The translations under genes and the position numbers were made by a program. The notes below the pieces were generated by a model. It searched no databases. It was not told the origin of the DNA and worked only from the letters and a program-made list of their open reading frames with translations. Shown here piece by piece: positions 42,555 to 52,208 of a DNA stretch of 64,000 nucleotides (its first letter is position 1; the number at the start of each line of letters is the position of its first letter). Source of the DNA: Caldilineaceae bacterium. GTDB taxonomy: Bacteria; Chloroflexota; Anaerolineae; Caldilineales; Caldilineaceae. The stretch covers positions 4,415,022 to 4,479,021 of the forward strand of contig OY282376.1 in assembly GCA_958295845.1 (NCBI GenBank), read 5' to 3'.

Positions 42555-43868
42555 ATGACAGCAGGGAGCATGGGATCACAGACAGACCCTGAAGGAAAAG
42601 TTGAGCTCTGGCAGCTCGCGCGTAAGCGAGGCCTGAGCCGGCGGCGTTTCCTGCAGCTGCTGTCAGCTGGCGGGACTGCTGCTGTGCTGGCGTCTTGTAC
42701 GGGTCTGCCACTGCCTACGGCTACACGACCGTCAACATTAGAGAGCACGACAGAAGCTCCATTATTTACTAAGGATCCGGCACCGTTCAACGATCTCGGC
42801 GGGGGGAATCTGGAAGCCCGCCTGGAAAACATGCAGGGATTGATTACCCCTAGCCGGTTCTTTTTTGTGCGTAACAACTCGGTCAGCCTGAAAGTAGACG
42901 CGGCGGATTGGCGGCTCTCGGTCGAGGGCGATGCGGTCGCCAATCCATTGGAACTGTCCTACGACGACATTTTGAGTCTGCCCAGCCGGACGTTCATCTC
43001 CTGCCTGGAGTGCGCGGGCAACCATCGGGCCATGTTCGATCTGGTGACGGGGCAGCCGGCGAAAGGGACGCAGTGGAAAACGGGAGCGGTCAGCAACGGC
43101 ATATGGACCGGCGCAGCGATGCGGGAGGTGCTGGAGCGGGCGGGCATCACGGACAAGGCGGTCAGCGTGCTTCTGGTTGGACTGGACACGGGTTCACCGG
43201 AAGAGGGCTTCCGGCGCGTCATGCCGGTTAAAAAGGCGATGGATCCGGATACACTGCTGGCCTATGCATTGAATGGCGAGACCCTGCCGAGGGATCACGG
43301 CTTCCCGGTGCGGGCGCTGGCGCCTGGCTGGGTAGGGGCTGCCAGTATAAAGTGGCTAGGTCGAATCGTCGTCTCGTCGAAACAGCTCTGGACGCGTAAC
43401 AACACGACCTCATACACGTTGATCGGCGATGCTTATCCACCTGAAGGTGAAGCGCTGGGCAGGCCACTGACAACGCAGACGGTCAAGAGCGCTCTGGCGC
43501 TGCCGTGGGAGGCTGAATTGGAGGCGGGGGAGCACTGCATATTTGGCTTCGCGCACTCGCCGAACGGGCCGATTGCGGAAGTGGAGTGGAGCGCTGATTC
43601 CGGGGAGACATGGAACAGTTCTACCCTGGAGGAGTCGCAGATTCAGCCGGAGTTCGAGCATCTTGCGGAGGCTCCAGGCAGCAAGGCATTTAGATATTCC
43701 TGGACGCGGTTCAGATTCACTTGGGATGCTCCGCCGGGAGAGTACACGATCATGACGCGGGCTACGGACGCCGCGGGCAATACGCAACCAGACGAGATTC
43801 CTTTCAACGAGAAGGGGTATCTTTTCAACCAGCCGGTACCCCATCCAGTTCGGGTGGCGGGAAGCTGA
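42555..43868 (+). CDS. Sulfite-oxidase-family molybdoenzyme with Tat signal
   Basis: Exported molybdopterin oxidoreductase of the sulfite oxidase family, 437 residues. The signal SRRRFLQLLSAGGTAAVLASC combines a twin-arginine motif with a lipobox-like end. The cysteine that binds molybdenum is C153 in SCLECAGNHR. The Mo-co dimerisation domain follows, with EVEWSADSGETWNSSTLEE and PGEYTIMTRATDAAGNTQP. The ATG at 42555 has AGGAG about 10 bases upstream. Homologues can act on sulfite or serve as YedY/MsrP-like reductases. No partner haem subunit is adjacent. Confidence 0.9.
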   Translation: MTAGSMGSQTDPEGKVELWQLARKRGLSRRRFLQLLSAGGTAAVLASCTGLPLPTATRPSTLESTTEAPLFTKDPAPFNDLGGGNLEARLENMQGLITPSRFFFVRNNSVSLKVDAADWRLSVEGDAVANPLELSYDDILSLPSRTFISCLECAGNHRAMFDLVTGQPAKGTQWKTGAVSNGIWTGAAMREVLERAGITDKAVSVLLVGLDTGSPEEGFRRVMPVKKAMDPDTLLAYALNGETLPRDHGFPVRALAPGWVGAASIKWLGRIVVSSKQLWTRNNTTSYTLIGDAYPPEGEALGRPLTTQTVKSALALPWEAELEAGEHCIFGFAHSPNGPIAEVEWSADSGETWNSSTLEESQIQPEFEHLAEAPGSKAFRYSWTRFRFTWDAPPGEYTIMTRATDAAGNTQPDEIPFNEKGYLFNQPVPHPVRVAGS

Positions 43869-43895
43869 CAGGAATGGCTTATTGAGAGGCACGCT

Positions 43896-45767
43896 ATGAA
43901 TGAGATCGCCGACCATACTAGAATTGTATCCGTCGCGGAGATGCAGCGACTGGAGAAGGAGACCGATGCGGCCGGTCAGAGCTATGCGGCGATGATGGAG
44001 CAGGCGGGTACTGCGCTGGCCGAAGCAGTTCAGGAGAACTTTGCTTTCAGTGCGGACAGGACTGTGCTGGTCCTGGCGGGGCCGGGCAATAACGGGGGCG
44101 ATGGGCTTGTTTGCGCGCGGCATCTCAACGACGCCGGGTATCAGGTGAGGGTCTATCTTTGGAAGAGGGGCGTACCTCCGGCGAAGGAGGAGAAGGCCGG
44201 GGACAAGCGGCGGAAAAGCGGATCGCGCAAGAAGGCAGCGCCGCCGGAGGACTACGAGGGCCATTTGGGCAAACTGCTTGAAAGAAATGTGCCCGTTCAC
44301 AACGCGGAGGAAGACGTGGACGCGGTGCAGTTGCGGGCGTGGCTGGAGGTAGCTGACGTGGTCGTGGACGCGTTGCTGGGTACGGGCGCCAACCGGCCCA
44401 TCGAGGGTGAGCTGGCCGGCATCTTGCAACAGGTGGCGGAGGTGCGCAGCAGCCGACAGGTGTCCGAGAGAACGGCAGCCGGGGGAAACGGCTCTGTGGC
44501 TGCGACTGAGCCGGACGGCCCGGAAAAACAGTCGCCACTGGCTATCGTCGCGGTCGATGTGCCCAGCGGTCTGAATGCGGACAGCGGTGCGCTCGACCCG
44601 GTTACGGTTGCGGCCGATATGACGGTTACTTTTGGTTGCGCGAAAGAGGGACAGTTTCAGTTTCCCGGCGCGGCTGTGCTCGGCGAGCTGGTGGTGGCGG
44701 ATATTGGTATTCCCTCCGAGCTTGCTGCAGAGGCGCGGACGTTTTTCCTGACACCGGAGCAGGTGGGCGGCCTGCTGCCCACACGCAGCCGCAACAGTCA
44801 CAAAGGTGTATTTGGCAAGGCGATGGCGGTTGTCGGCAGCGTAAATTACCCGGGGGCCGCTTATCTCAGTTGCGCGGCGATGGGGCGAGTAGGAGCGGGG
44901 CTGGTAACTGGCGCGATTCCGCAGCCGGTGTGGGTGCCGGTGTCGTCGGCCCTGCCTGAACCGACGTGGATTCTTCTGAGCCACGATCTGGGGGTGGTGA
45001 ACGACGCGGCGGCTGCCAACGTCACGGCACGGCTGGGAGAATACGGGGCCCTGCTCATCGGCTGCGGGCTAGGACAGGAAGACGCCACGCGGGGCTTTAT
45101 GGAAAGGCTGCTGCGCAGGAATCACAGGCGGCGTCCGTCGGCATTGCCGGGCGCGTTTGCCCCATCTGACAGCCAGGCCGGTGATGACGAACAGCAGGCA
45201 TCTGACCCGGATTCACCAGGCGATTCTCCTTTCGGTAGGATCCGCCGCCGCGACCAGCTGCCGGCGGAGGCGCCAGCCCTGCCGCCTACTGTGATCGACG
45301 CGGACGGCCTCAACCTTCTGGCCCAGTTGGAGGACTGGCCGGCGCTTCTGCCGGCCGACTGCGTGCTGACACCTCACCCGAGGGAGATGGCCCGTCTGTG
45401 CGGGCTGGCGTCGGCGCAGGAGGTAATCGACAATCGCTGGGAGCTGGCGCGGGAGCGGGCTGCGGCATGGCAAGCGGTCGTCCTGCTCAAAGGGCCGTAT
45501 ACGGTCATTGCCAAGCCGGAGGGGGAGCTGGCGGTGCTGCCAGTGGCCACGGCTGCGCTGGCCACTGCCGGGACGGGGGACATTCTGGCTGGCGCCATCG
45601 CTGGTTTTATGGCGCAGGGCTTGTCTTCATTCCACGCCGCGTGTTTGGGGGCCTGGGTCCATGGGCGGGCCGGCGAGCTGTGCGAACAGAGGATAGGAAG
45701 CGCCGGGGTCGTCGCCTCGGATCTGCTGACGCTTCTGCCTACGGCTATGAACGAGTTGCGGGATTAG
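43896..45767 (+). CDS. nnrD: Bifunctional NAD(P)HX epimerase/dehydratase
   Basis: Repairs hydrated NAD(P)H. The N-terminal epimerase domain (NnrE) spans about residues 1-270, with VLAGPGNNGGDGLVCARHL and AIVAVDVPSGLNADSG. The C-terminal ADP-dependent dehydratase domain (NnrD) follows, with GVFGKAMAVVGSVNYPGAA, LTPHPREMARL and TAGTGDILAGAIAGF. It has 623 residues, against about 500 usually, because of inserts at 100-120 (lysine-rich), 185-212 and 408-456 (acidic/arginine-rich). These inserts look disordered and interrupt loops, not the active sites. Ribosome site GAGAGG lies eight bases before the ATG. Confidence 0.93.
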   Translation: MNEIADHTRIVSVAEMQRLEKETDAAGQSYAAMMEQAGTALAEAVQENFAFSADRTVLVLAGPGNNGGDGLVCARHLNDAGYQVRVYLWKRGVPPAKEEKAGDKRRKSGSRKKAAPPEDYEGHLGKLLERNVPVHNAEEDVDAVQLRAWLEVADVVVDALLGTGANRPIEGELAGILQQVAEVRSSRQVSERTAAGGNGSVAATEPDGPEKQSPLAIVAVDVPSGLNADSGALDPVTVAADMTVTFGCAKEGQFQFPGAAVLGELVVADIGIPSELAAEARTFFLTPEQVGGLLPTRSRNSHKGVFGKAMAVVGSVNYPGAAYLSCAAMGRVGAGLVTGAIPQPVWVPVSSALPEPTWILLSHDLGVVNDAAAANVTARLGEYGALLIGCGLGQEDATRGFMERLLRRNHRRRPSALPGAFAPSDSQAGDDEQQASDPDSPGDSPFGRIRRRDQLPAEAPALPPTVIDADGLNLLAQLEDWPALLPADCVLTPHPREMARLCGLASAQEVIDNRWELARERAAAWQAVVLLKGPYTVIAKPEGELAVLPVATAALATAGTGDILAGAIAGFMAQGLSSFHAACLGAWVHGRAGELCEQRIGSAGVVASDLLTLLPTAMNELRD

Positions 45768-45785
45768 AGGAAATCGCAGGGCGAA

Positions 45786-46415
45786 CTAGGCAGTGGGTTT
45801 GCCTGACTCCCAGGCTTGACGTAAGGCGCGTGCCCGCTTGATCAGGTCAGCCATGGTCTGGCCCGGGCCGGTGACGAGGGCGCTGCCAACACCGAGTGCG
45901 GCGGCGCCGGCGGCAGCCCAAGCGGCGGCGTTGTCGGGACCGATGCCGCCGGTAGGCACGAACTGGATGTCATCGAGCGGCGCGCGCAGGGCTTTGAGGT
46001 AGGCAGGGCCACCGATATTGGCGGGAAAGAGTTTGAGCAGAGGGACGCCTGCTGCGTGGGCTGCCTCGGCTTCGGTGGCGGTATAGACGCCGGGAATGTG
46101 CAGAATGTCGGCCTTGCGGGCCTGCGCTACCACGGCTGGGTTCAGCCCAGGGGCGACGGAGAATTGCGCGCCGGCGGCGACGGCCGCGTCGAACTGTTCC
46201 ACCGTGCGCACGGTGCCGGCCCCGATGTTCATATTTGCGCCGAAGCGGTCGCGCAACATCTGGATAAGCTCGAGCGCGCCGGGCGTGTTCAACGTCACTT
46301 CCATCACAAGCACGGGGGCGGCCAGGAGTGCGTCGCCGATTTCGAGGATTTTCCGGGCGGGAAAGTCTCCACGCACGATAGCGACGATGCCGTCGTCCCG
46401 CACTCTGCACACCAT
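45786..46415 (-). CDS. eda: KDPG/KHG aldolase
   Basis: Class I aldolase that splits 2-keto-3-deoxy-6-phosphogluconate into pyruvate and glyceraldehyde 3-phosphate (Entner-Doudoroff and related routes). Motifs are DGIVAIVRG, the glutamate in VLVMEVTLNTPG, GAGTVRT, and the Schiff-base lysine in PLLKLFPANIGG. The ATG at 46415 gives 209 residues with an unusually short N-terminus; GTG codons at 46436 and 46448 are alternatives and none has a clear ribosome site. It is divergent from plsX. The Gfo/Idh and FGGY genes elsewhere fit sugar-acid catabolism. Confidence 0.88.
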   Translation of the reverse strand: MVCRVRDDGIVAIVRGDFPARKILEIGDALLAAPVLVMEVTLNTPGALELIQMLRDRFGANMNIGAGTVRTVEQFDAAVAAGAQFSVAPGLNPAVVAQARKADILHIPGVYTATEAEAAHAAGVPLLKLFPANIGGPAYLKALRAPLDDIQFVPTGGIGPDNAAAWAAAGAAALGVGSALVTGPGQTMADLIKRARALRQAWESGKPTA

Positions 46416-46590
46416 CTCTTCGGTTGCGTAGATCACGTTCGCGCTCACTGTTGCCAGCGCCAGCACATATGCAGCCCCTCCTTGGGAGTCGAAGCGATTT
46501 CGACATCTTTGGCATTTCGGGCGATTTCTCAAATGCTCCGAACCTATAGTAGTATACCATTGATCATAATGCCGATTGGAGGAAGTTTGC

Positions 46591-47619
46591 ATGAATATTG
46601 CCCTTGACGTCATGGGCGGAGATAATGCACCGCGCGAAATTGTAACCGGTGCGATATTGGCTGCTCGACAGTACGACGTTACTGTTTCGCTGGTCGGGCG
46701 CCCGGACGTCATTGACCGAGAGTTGGCGAGGCATCCGACTCACAGGTTGAATCTGCCGATCGTGCCTGCCTATGAAGTAATCGAGATGTCGGACAAACCG
46801 GTGAAGGCAGTACGCACCAAGAAGAACAGTTCGATGGTGGTTGCCTGTCAGCTGGTGAAGGAAGGCAAAGCGGATGCGTTTGTAACGGCGGGCAACACAG
46901 GCGGCGCGCTGGCCGCGGGCATTCTGCACTTTGGTCGGATGCAAAGCATTCTGCGTCCGGCGCTGATCGTTCCCTTTCCCACTTTGCGGGGATTCTGCCT
47001 GATCCTGGATGTGGGCGCCAACACGGACGTCAAGCCGGAGCAGCTGCAGCAGTTCGGCGTAATGGGGAGCGTCTATTCGCGGCGCATCATGGGCGTGCGC
47101 AATCCGAGCGTTCGCATTCTGAGCAATGGTGAAGAGGAAGGCAAGGGCAATCAGCTTGTTCTGGAGGCGACTTCACTGCTGGAGCAGACGCCAGGCATCC
47201 GATTCATGGGCAACATTGAGGCGCGGGACGTGACGAGCGGCATGGCTGATGTGGTGGTCACGGACGGCTTTACGGGCAATGTTTTCATGAAGGGCGCGGA
47301 GGGCATTGTCAAGTTACTTCAGGGCGTCCTGTTAGATGAGATTACAGCCGGGCCGATCAGCAGCATTGGCGGTTTGCTGGTTCGTTCGGCACTGCGCAGG
47401 ATGGCGCGCAGGCTGGATGACAGTGAGTTTGGGGGGGCGGTGCTGCTGGGCCTTTCCAATCTGATGGTTGTCGGGCACGGCAGAAGCAACGCCAATGCCA
47501 TCCGCCACACGATTCGCAATGCGAAGCAGCTGATCGATTCGCGACTGGTTGAGGAGATTCAGTCAGGCGTCAGCGAAGTTATCGACAGCCCCGATGAGGT
47601 AGTCGCCCTTCAGCGGTAG
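46591..47619 (+). CDS. plsX: Phosphate acyltransferase PlsX
   Basis: Converts acyl-ACP and phosphate to acyl-phosphate for phospholipid synthesis. The start at ATG 46591 follows GGAGGAAG and gives 342 residues, the normal size. It opens with NIALDVMGGDNAPREIV, and contains GNTGGALAAG, RPALIVPFPT, LLDVGAN-type CLILDVGANTDVKPEQL and VVTDGFTGNVFMKGAEG. Its usual partners (plsY, fapR, acpP, fab genes) are not in the window. The next gene on the strand is a NERD-like membrane protein 29 bases on. Confidence 0.96.
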   Translation: MNIALDVMGGDNAPREIVTGAILAARQYDVTVSLVGRPDVIDRELARHPTHRLNLPIVPAYEVIEMSDKPVKAVRTKKNSSMVVACQLVKEGKADAFVTAGNTGGALAAGILHFGRMQSILRPALIVPFPTLRGFCLILDVGANTDVKPEQLQQFGVMGSVYSRRIMGVRNPSVRILSNGEEEGKGNQLVLEATSLLEQTPGIRFMGNIEARDVTSGMADVVVTDGFTGNVFMKGAEGIVKLLQGVLLDEITAGPISSIGGLLVRSALRRMARRLDDSEFGGAVLLGLSNLMVVGHGRSNANAIRHTIRNAKQLIDSRLVEEIQSGVSEVIDSPDEVVALQR

Positions 47620-47648
47620 CCAGCCCAAACACCGAAGAATACAACTCC

Positions 47649-48446
47649 ATGAAAGTTTACCGCAATCTGCCGGCGATAAAGGCAAGAGAACAGCGTGGGC
47701 GTCGAATCGCCCTGGGGGGGTTGGCGATCCTGTTTGTCGGCCTTCTCGCCAGTTTTACGCCAAACTGGTTCCCACCGGACGAACCGGCAGCCAACGCTCT
47801 GACCGGCTTTATCCAGCGCTACTGGACGGTGGTCAGTTTTGGCGCGCTGGCTGTGGGTTTTATTGCATCCAATGTGGGTAGCTACTACATTAACCGCTTT
47901 GCCCCCCGCCGCTGGCCGGGCAGCAAACGAGTGGCGCGGCCGGACGAGCTTATCGAAAGCGGCTTGAAAGGGTTTGACGACAAGTACTCGCTCTTTCTGT
48001 GGGGCCTGGAAGATGTGCCGTACGTATTGGTCGGGCCGTCGGGCGTTCGGGTATTTCTTGTACGCAGCGACAAAGGGACTGTGACCGTAAGCGGAGACAG
48101 ATGGCGGGAACGGTTCAGCCTGGGCCGATTGCTCACGTTTCTCAACAGGGAGGGACTGGGCAACCCCACACGTGAGATCGAGGACACCGAACGGAAGGTT
48201 CTGGAGCTGCTACAAGAGGGAGAGTCCAGCGGCAATTTGGCAGTAAACGCTGCCGACATTCCGATCGAGAGCGCAGCGGTCTTCATTAATCCGGCGATGC
48301 AACTGGATCTTGAGAACCCTTCAATGCCTGTGTTGCGGGCGGATCAGTTGAAGAAGTATGTGCGTTCAAAGAAGGACCAACAGCTGACTGCCGGCGATGT
48401 GCGTGCGGTGACCGAATACCTTCTCAGTGTCAGCGCGCTGGCGTAG
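47649..48446 (+). CDS. NERD-like membrane protein (unknown)
   Basis: A 265-residue protein with two N-terminal transmembrane segments (ALGGLAILFVGLLASF and VVSFGALAVGFIASNVG). A cytoplasmic region follows with FDDKYSLFLWGLEDVPYVLVGPSGVRVFLVRSDKGTV split over residues 115-140. This resembles the start of nuclease-related (NERD) domains, where a V/L-VGPSGVFVIE-type strand is common. The catalytic glutamate/lysine pattern of NERD is not clear (VFLVRSDKG replaces VIEVK), so nuclease activity is doubtful. It lies 29 bases after plsX and may share its transcript. Confidence 0.65.
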   Translation: MKVYRNLPAIKAREQRGRRIALGGLAILFVGLLASFTPNWFPPDEPAANALTGFIQRYWTVVSFGALAVGFIASNVGSYYINRFAPRRWPGSKRVARPDELIESGLKGFDDKYSLFLWGLEDVPYVLVGPSGVRVFLVRSDKGTVTVSGDRWRERFSLGRLLTFLNREGLGNPTREIEDTERKVLELLQEGESSGNLAVNAADIPIESAAVFINPAMQLDLENPSMPVLRADQLKKYVRSKKDQQLTAGDVRAVTEYLLSVSALA

Positions 48447-48461
48447 CGGCGGCGCTTCGTA

Positions 48462-49226
48462 TCAGTCGAACCCCAACCTTCTTTCCTTCAGACTTACATA
48501 TTTGTCGCGGGTGATGATCAGATGATCGAGAACATCGATCTGCAGGAGCTTGCCCGCGGCGACGATCTGCTTTGTCACCTGCACATCTTCGGGGCTGGGC
48601 GTCGGGTCGCCGCTCGGATGGTTGTGGACGACGATGAGTGATGCGCTGTTGGCGCGCACGGCCTCGGTGAAGATTTCACCTACACGAATTACGGCGGCGT
48701 TCAGGCTGCCGGAATAGACAACGGGGGTACGCTGGACATGGTTTTTCGTGTCCAGTAGCACGACTCGCACCTGTTCCCGCTCCAGCATTCCCATTTCCAA
48801 CATCAGAAGATTGGCCACATCGGTGGGACTCTGGATCTTGTCGCGCTCCTGGGGCGCGACGAGCAGAAGCCGGCGTCCCAACTCGAGAGCGGCTTTGATC
48901 TGCGTGACCTTGGCCTTGCCGACGCCGTGGGCCCTTGTCAGCTCCTCGAAACTGGCGCGGGCCAGACCGGGCAGGCCGTTGAACTCGGTCAGTAGCCGCT
49001 CGGACTGGCGGATGACGTTTTCGCCCCGGCCTCCGGTGCGCAGCACGATTGCGAGGAGTTCAGCCGCGCTGAGGGCGCTGGCGCCGGCATACTCCAGCCT
49101 TTCTCTGGGACGAAGATCCTCCGGCATTTCTTGGATTGTGTAGTCTGTGCGCGTTTGGGGAGCGAGATCGTCGCGATCGGGAAAGTCGTTTTGAAGCGAA
49201 TCGATGGCGGGGGGGATTCTGTCCAT
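48462..49226 (-). CDS. radC: RadC-family JAB/MPN metallo-domain protein
   Basis: A 254-residue member of the RadC (UPF0758) family. The N-terminal region LRPRERLEYAGASALSAAEL and a helix-hairpin-helix (ELTRAHGVGKAKVTQIKAAL) precede the JAB domain. The zinc ligands lie in VVHNHPSGDPTPSPED (H201, H203 and D214). The family's role in recombination or repair is unproven; the original radC phenotype was later traced to recG. It ends 15 bases from the convergent NERD-like gene. Confidence 0.94.
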   Translation of the reverse strand: MDRIPPAIDSLQNDFPDRDDLAPQTRTDYTIQEMPEDLRPRERLEYAGASALSAAELLAIVLRTGGRGENVIRQSERLLTEFNGLPGLARASFEELTRAHGVGKAKVTQIKAALELGRRLLLVAPQERDKIQSPTDVANLLMLEMGMLEREQVRVVLLDTKNHVQRTPVVYSGSLNAAVIRVGEIFTEAVRANSASLIVVHNHPSGDPTPSPEDVQVTKQIVAAGKLLQIDVLDHLIITRDKYVSLKERRLGFD

Positions 49227-49388
49227 TCGTTAGCTCTGTCCAGGTATGAATTTGTGTCGATGCGGATGAACCGAAGGCGTTGGTTCACCTGCGGATTCTT
49301 TGTTGCAACTTCCAGTTAGGCTAAAACTGAATGCACCCAGGAGCGGGTCGGCGGCGGCGGCCGTATAGCCATTGGGGACGCCTTTGGC

Positions 49389-50543
49389 TCAGCGAATGAT
49401 ACGAGTTGCCGAAAAGGGGGCCAGATCCCAAGCGATCTCTTGACCTAGTGCTTGCTCCACTACCAGCTTTGCGCTGTATGGACCGAGGGTCAGACCTGTG
49501 GGCCCGTGGCCGGTTGCAAGGAATACACCTTTCACTCCCGGAATGGGCCCCAGCAGGGGCAGATGATCGGTGGTATAGGGGCGCAGACCAACGCGAATTT
49601 CATGAATGGCGGCGTGGTGCAGGCCGGGGGCGAGTCGCAGGGCCTCACGCAGTACTTCCTGGACGCCGACAACTGTTGCGTGCGGCGCGAAGCCGCTGCC
49701 GGTCTCGCGCGTGGCGCCGACGACGACGCGACCGTCAGGCCAAGGCACCTGGTAGTAGCCGCTGCATCCATTCACAATGGACCAGGCGCCACTGTCCTGC
49801 CCGGGCAGCTGCAGGTGGATGATCTGTCCGCGCTGGGGGGCAACGGGAATCTGGACGTCGAGCTGGCTGCCGAAGGCATCTGACCATGCGCCGCCGGCGA
49901 TGAGTACTGCGCCGGCCGTATATTCATCGCCTGCAGCTGTGCGGACGCCGAGTACCTGGCCGTCTTCCAAGAGCAGTGCCGACACGTCGGCGTCGACTGT
50001 CTGGACGCCGCGACTGCGGAGGCCGTGCTCGATAGCGGCGGTCATGAGGCGACCGTCGACCCGGCGAGCGAGCGGCTGGAGCAGGACTGCGCTGGCGTCG
50101 GCCAGCAGGGGGTAGTAGACGTCACGGGCCTCTGTGGAGGAGATGCGTCGTATGCATTCTGCGGCGGGCGGGCGACGCTCGTCCTGACGGGCGTAGATTT
50201 CCTGCTCCATTTCAGTCAGGGCGGCCGCTTCGTCCTCATCAAGCGCGACGGTCAGCTTGGAGCAGCGACTGTATGCTTGGGAAAGTTCTCCGTCAGGCAC
50301 GCCGACGGCGGCGAGTTCTTCGATCAGGACGGCATAGTAGTCGACTGCATCGAGAGCGAAGTCGTACCAGAGGCGTCCATCGCGGGTACTGCTCTCGGGC
50401 GCGAGGATGCCTGCGCCGGCGTCGGTGGCGCGGCCTGGGTCACGTCGGTCGCAGAGCAGCGTCCGGGCGCCCAACTGACCGGCGCGGTAGGCGGCGGCCG
50501 CGCCGACGATCCCGCCGCCGATGATAATCAGGTCGAAATCCAT
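49389..50543 (-). CDS. thiO: Glycine oxidase ThiO-like FAD oxidoreductase
   Basis: FAD-dependent amine oxidase of the DAO fold, 384 residues. The dinucleotide-binding motif is LIIIGGGIVGAAAAYRAGQ, followed by GAGILAPES as in ThiO. The C-terminal HEIRVGLRPYTTDHLPLLGP and GVFLATGHGPTGLTLGP motifs are typical of glycine oxidases that supply dehydroglycine for thiazole synthesis. No thiamine genes or TPP riboswitch are near, so a general glycine/sarcosine oxidase is possible. AGAGGACC lies seven bases before the ATG. Confidence 0.85.
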   Translation of the reverse strand: MDFDLIIIGGGIVGAAAAYRAGQLGARTLLCDRRDPGRATDAGAGILAPESSTRDGRLWYDFALDAVDYYAVLIEELAAVGVPDGELSQAYSRCSKLTVALDEDEAAALTEMEQEIYARQDERRPPAAECIRRISSTEARDVYYPLLADASAVLLQPLARRVDGRLMTAAIEHGLRSRGVQTVDADVSALLLEDGQVLGVRTAAGDEYTAGAVLIAGGAWSDAFGSQLDVQIPVAPQRGQIIHLQLPGQDSGAWSIVNGCSGYYQVPWPDGRVVVGATRETGSGFAPHATVVGVQEVLREALRLAPGLHHAAIHEIRVGLRPYTTDHLPLLGPIPGVKGVFLATGHGPTGLTLGPYSAKLVVEQALGQEIAWDLAPFSATRIIR

Positions 50544-50637
50544 GGTAGGTCCTCTAGGTGGTGCTGTGCTGCCAGAAGGCTGATCGGAAGAAGCTCAATC
50601 GCGGAGTGCATGCGTTCTCATCTTCAACCCGGTTGCT

Positions 50638-51945
50638 TCAGTTCTGGCCTGCGGCCTGGATCTGATAGATTTTGCCTCTGTAGTCGACGAGGTAGAGATT
50701 GCCGGCCTCGTCTTCCCCGAAGCTGCTCACGCTGTGGGCGCTATCCTGGAGAAGCTCGGACTCCCACACGCCGTCCACTTGCTTGAGGCCCCAGATATTG
50801 CCGGTGACATAGTCGGCGAAAAAGTAGATGCCCTGCAAGGCGGGGTGGTCCTGCCCTCGGTAGACATACCCGCCGGTAATGGACAGACCGCTGATGCGGT
50901 CGTACTCGGCGACCGGCATGGTCAGTCCGGCTGTGGGACAGCCGGAAGAGGGATTGAAGCAGTGAAGACCTTCCATGATGCGCCAGCCGTAGTTTTCGCC
51001 GCCGAGGCTGTCGGCGGGTTGGAAGTTCACTTCCTCCCAGGCATTCTGGCCTACGTCAGCGATGTAGAGGTCACCGGTCGCGCGGTCGAAGGAGAAGCGC
51101 CAGGGGTTGCGCAGTCCGTAGGCCCAGATTTCGTCGAGGAAGTCATCGTTGCCGACAAAGGGGTTGTCCTCAGGGATGGCATAGGGCACTTCGGCAGCTG
51201 CAGAGACGTCGATGCGCAGGAGTTTGCCGAGGAGGGACTGACCCTTCTGCCCGTTATCCTGGGGGTCGGCTGCGCTGCCGCCATCACCTGTCCCGATCCA
51301 CAGGTAGCCGTCGGGGCCGAATGCGATCTGGCCGCCGTTGTGATTGCGCCAGGGCTGGTGGAACTCCATTAGGATCTCTTCGGTATCGGGATCGACCTGG
51401 TGGGCGTCAGGAAGGAGGCGGAAGCGGGAGACGCGGGTATGCAGTCTACCGGGGTCGGTGGTCGTGTAGTTGACGTACAGGGTTCGGCTGCTGGAAAAGT
51501 CGGCGGGGAAGGCGATGCCAAGCAGCCCCATTTCCCCGCAGCAGGTGACCCGGTCGCGAATGTCCATGAAGGGGGACTCGCCTTGGAGGGCATCGGTGAA
51601 CTCCTGGACCAACCCAATCTGCTCGACAACATAGACGCGGCCGGAGCCATCGCGGGCGTGGGCGAAGTCAACCGGATTTCGCAGTCCGGACAGGGTTTCG
51701 ACGAGGACAATGTCCGGCCAAACGGGCACCGGTTGGGCGTCGGCCTCGGGGGCTGGTGTGCTGGTTTCTGCGGCGGCGGTTGACGGGGTCTCGGCCGGCG
51801 TTGGGTCTGGCGCCGTTGTGGGAGTAGGCGGATCTGCGCCGTTCGCGGCCGGTTGCTGGGAACTGGGAGGAGAGCCCGGGGTACATGCGGCAAATACGAC
51901 TGCGCAGATCAGTACGCAGATTCTCCAGAAGGCTTTGATCTTCAT
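50638..51945 (-). CDS. PQQ-dependent sugar dehydrogenase, lipoprotein
   Basis: Secreted soluble-glucose-dehydrogenase-type (GSDH/YliI) beta-propeller, 435 residues from the ATG at 51945 (GAAGGAAA upstream). The signal ends in a lipobox, VVFAAC, followed by a Pro/Thr/Ala-rich spacer. Propeller motifs include GLLGIAFPADF, WRNHNGGQIAFGPDGYLWIGTGDGG split over two strands, GLRNPWRFSFDRATGDLYIADVGQN and ENYGWRIMEG. It would oxidise aldose sugars in the periplasm or at the cell surface using PQQ; no PQQ synthesis genes are present here. Confidence 0.92.
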   Translation of the reverse strand: MKIKAFWRICVLICAVVFAACTPGSPPSSQQPAANGADPPTPTTAPDPTPAETPSTAAAETSTPAPEADAQPVPVWPDIVLVETLSGLRNPVDFAHARDGSGRVYVVEQIGLVQEFTDALQGESPFMDIRDRVTCCGEMGLLGIAFPADFSSSRTLYVNYTTTDPGRLHTRVSRFRLLPDAHQVDPDTEEILMEFHQPWRNHNGGQIAFGPDGYLWIGTGDGGSAADPQDNGQKGQSLLGKLLRIDVSAAAEVPYAIPEDNPFVGNDDFLDEIWAYGLRNPWRFSFDRATGDLYIADVGQNAWEEVNFQPADSLGGENYGWRIMEGLHCFNPSSGCPTAGLTMPVAEYDRISGLSITGGYVYRGQDHPALQGIYFFADYVTGNIWGLKQVDGVWESELLQDSAHSVSSFGEDEAGNLYLVDYRGKIYQIQAAGQN

Positions 51946-52208
51946 GTTTGTTTTTCCTTCAGTTCGCGATCGCGGCGGCGGCGCGGTGGCGGCAGGACGG
52001 CGACCAGGTGCAGGAGAAACCATCCTACCAGCAGAGTTGTCTGTCAGTCCAGTTTTGAAGGTCATCGGGTGCATCCCAGATTTAGGTGGGAACAGTCTGG
52101 CGGGGAGATTATGCCGGCGGTGGCTGGAATTGTCTACCGGCACCTGGAGAGAGGCAGGGTAGGCAGAAGGCCTGGCGTTACCGGGGGCCCATTGATAAGG
52201 GGGGATCA

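Noticed and set aside
49389..50543. TPP riboswitch in front of the ThiO-like gene
   Set aside because: The leader has only a ribosome site and no THI-box-like sequence.
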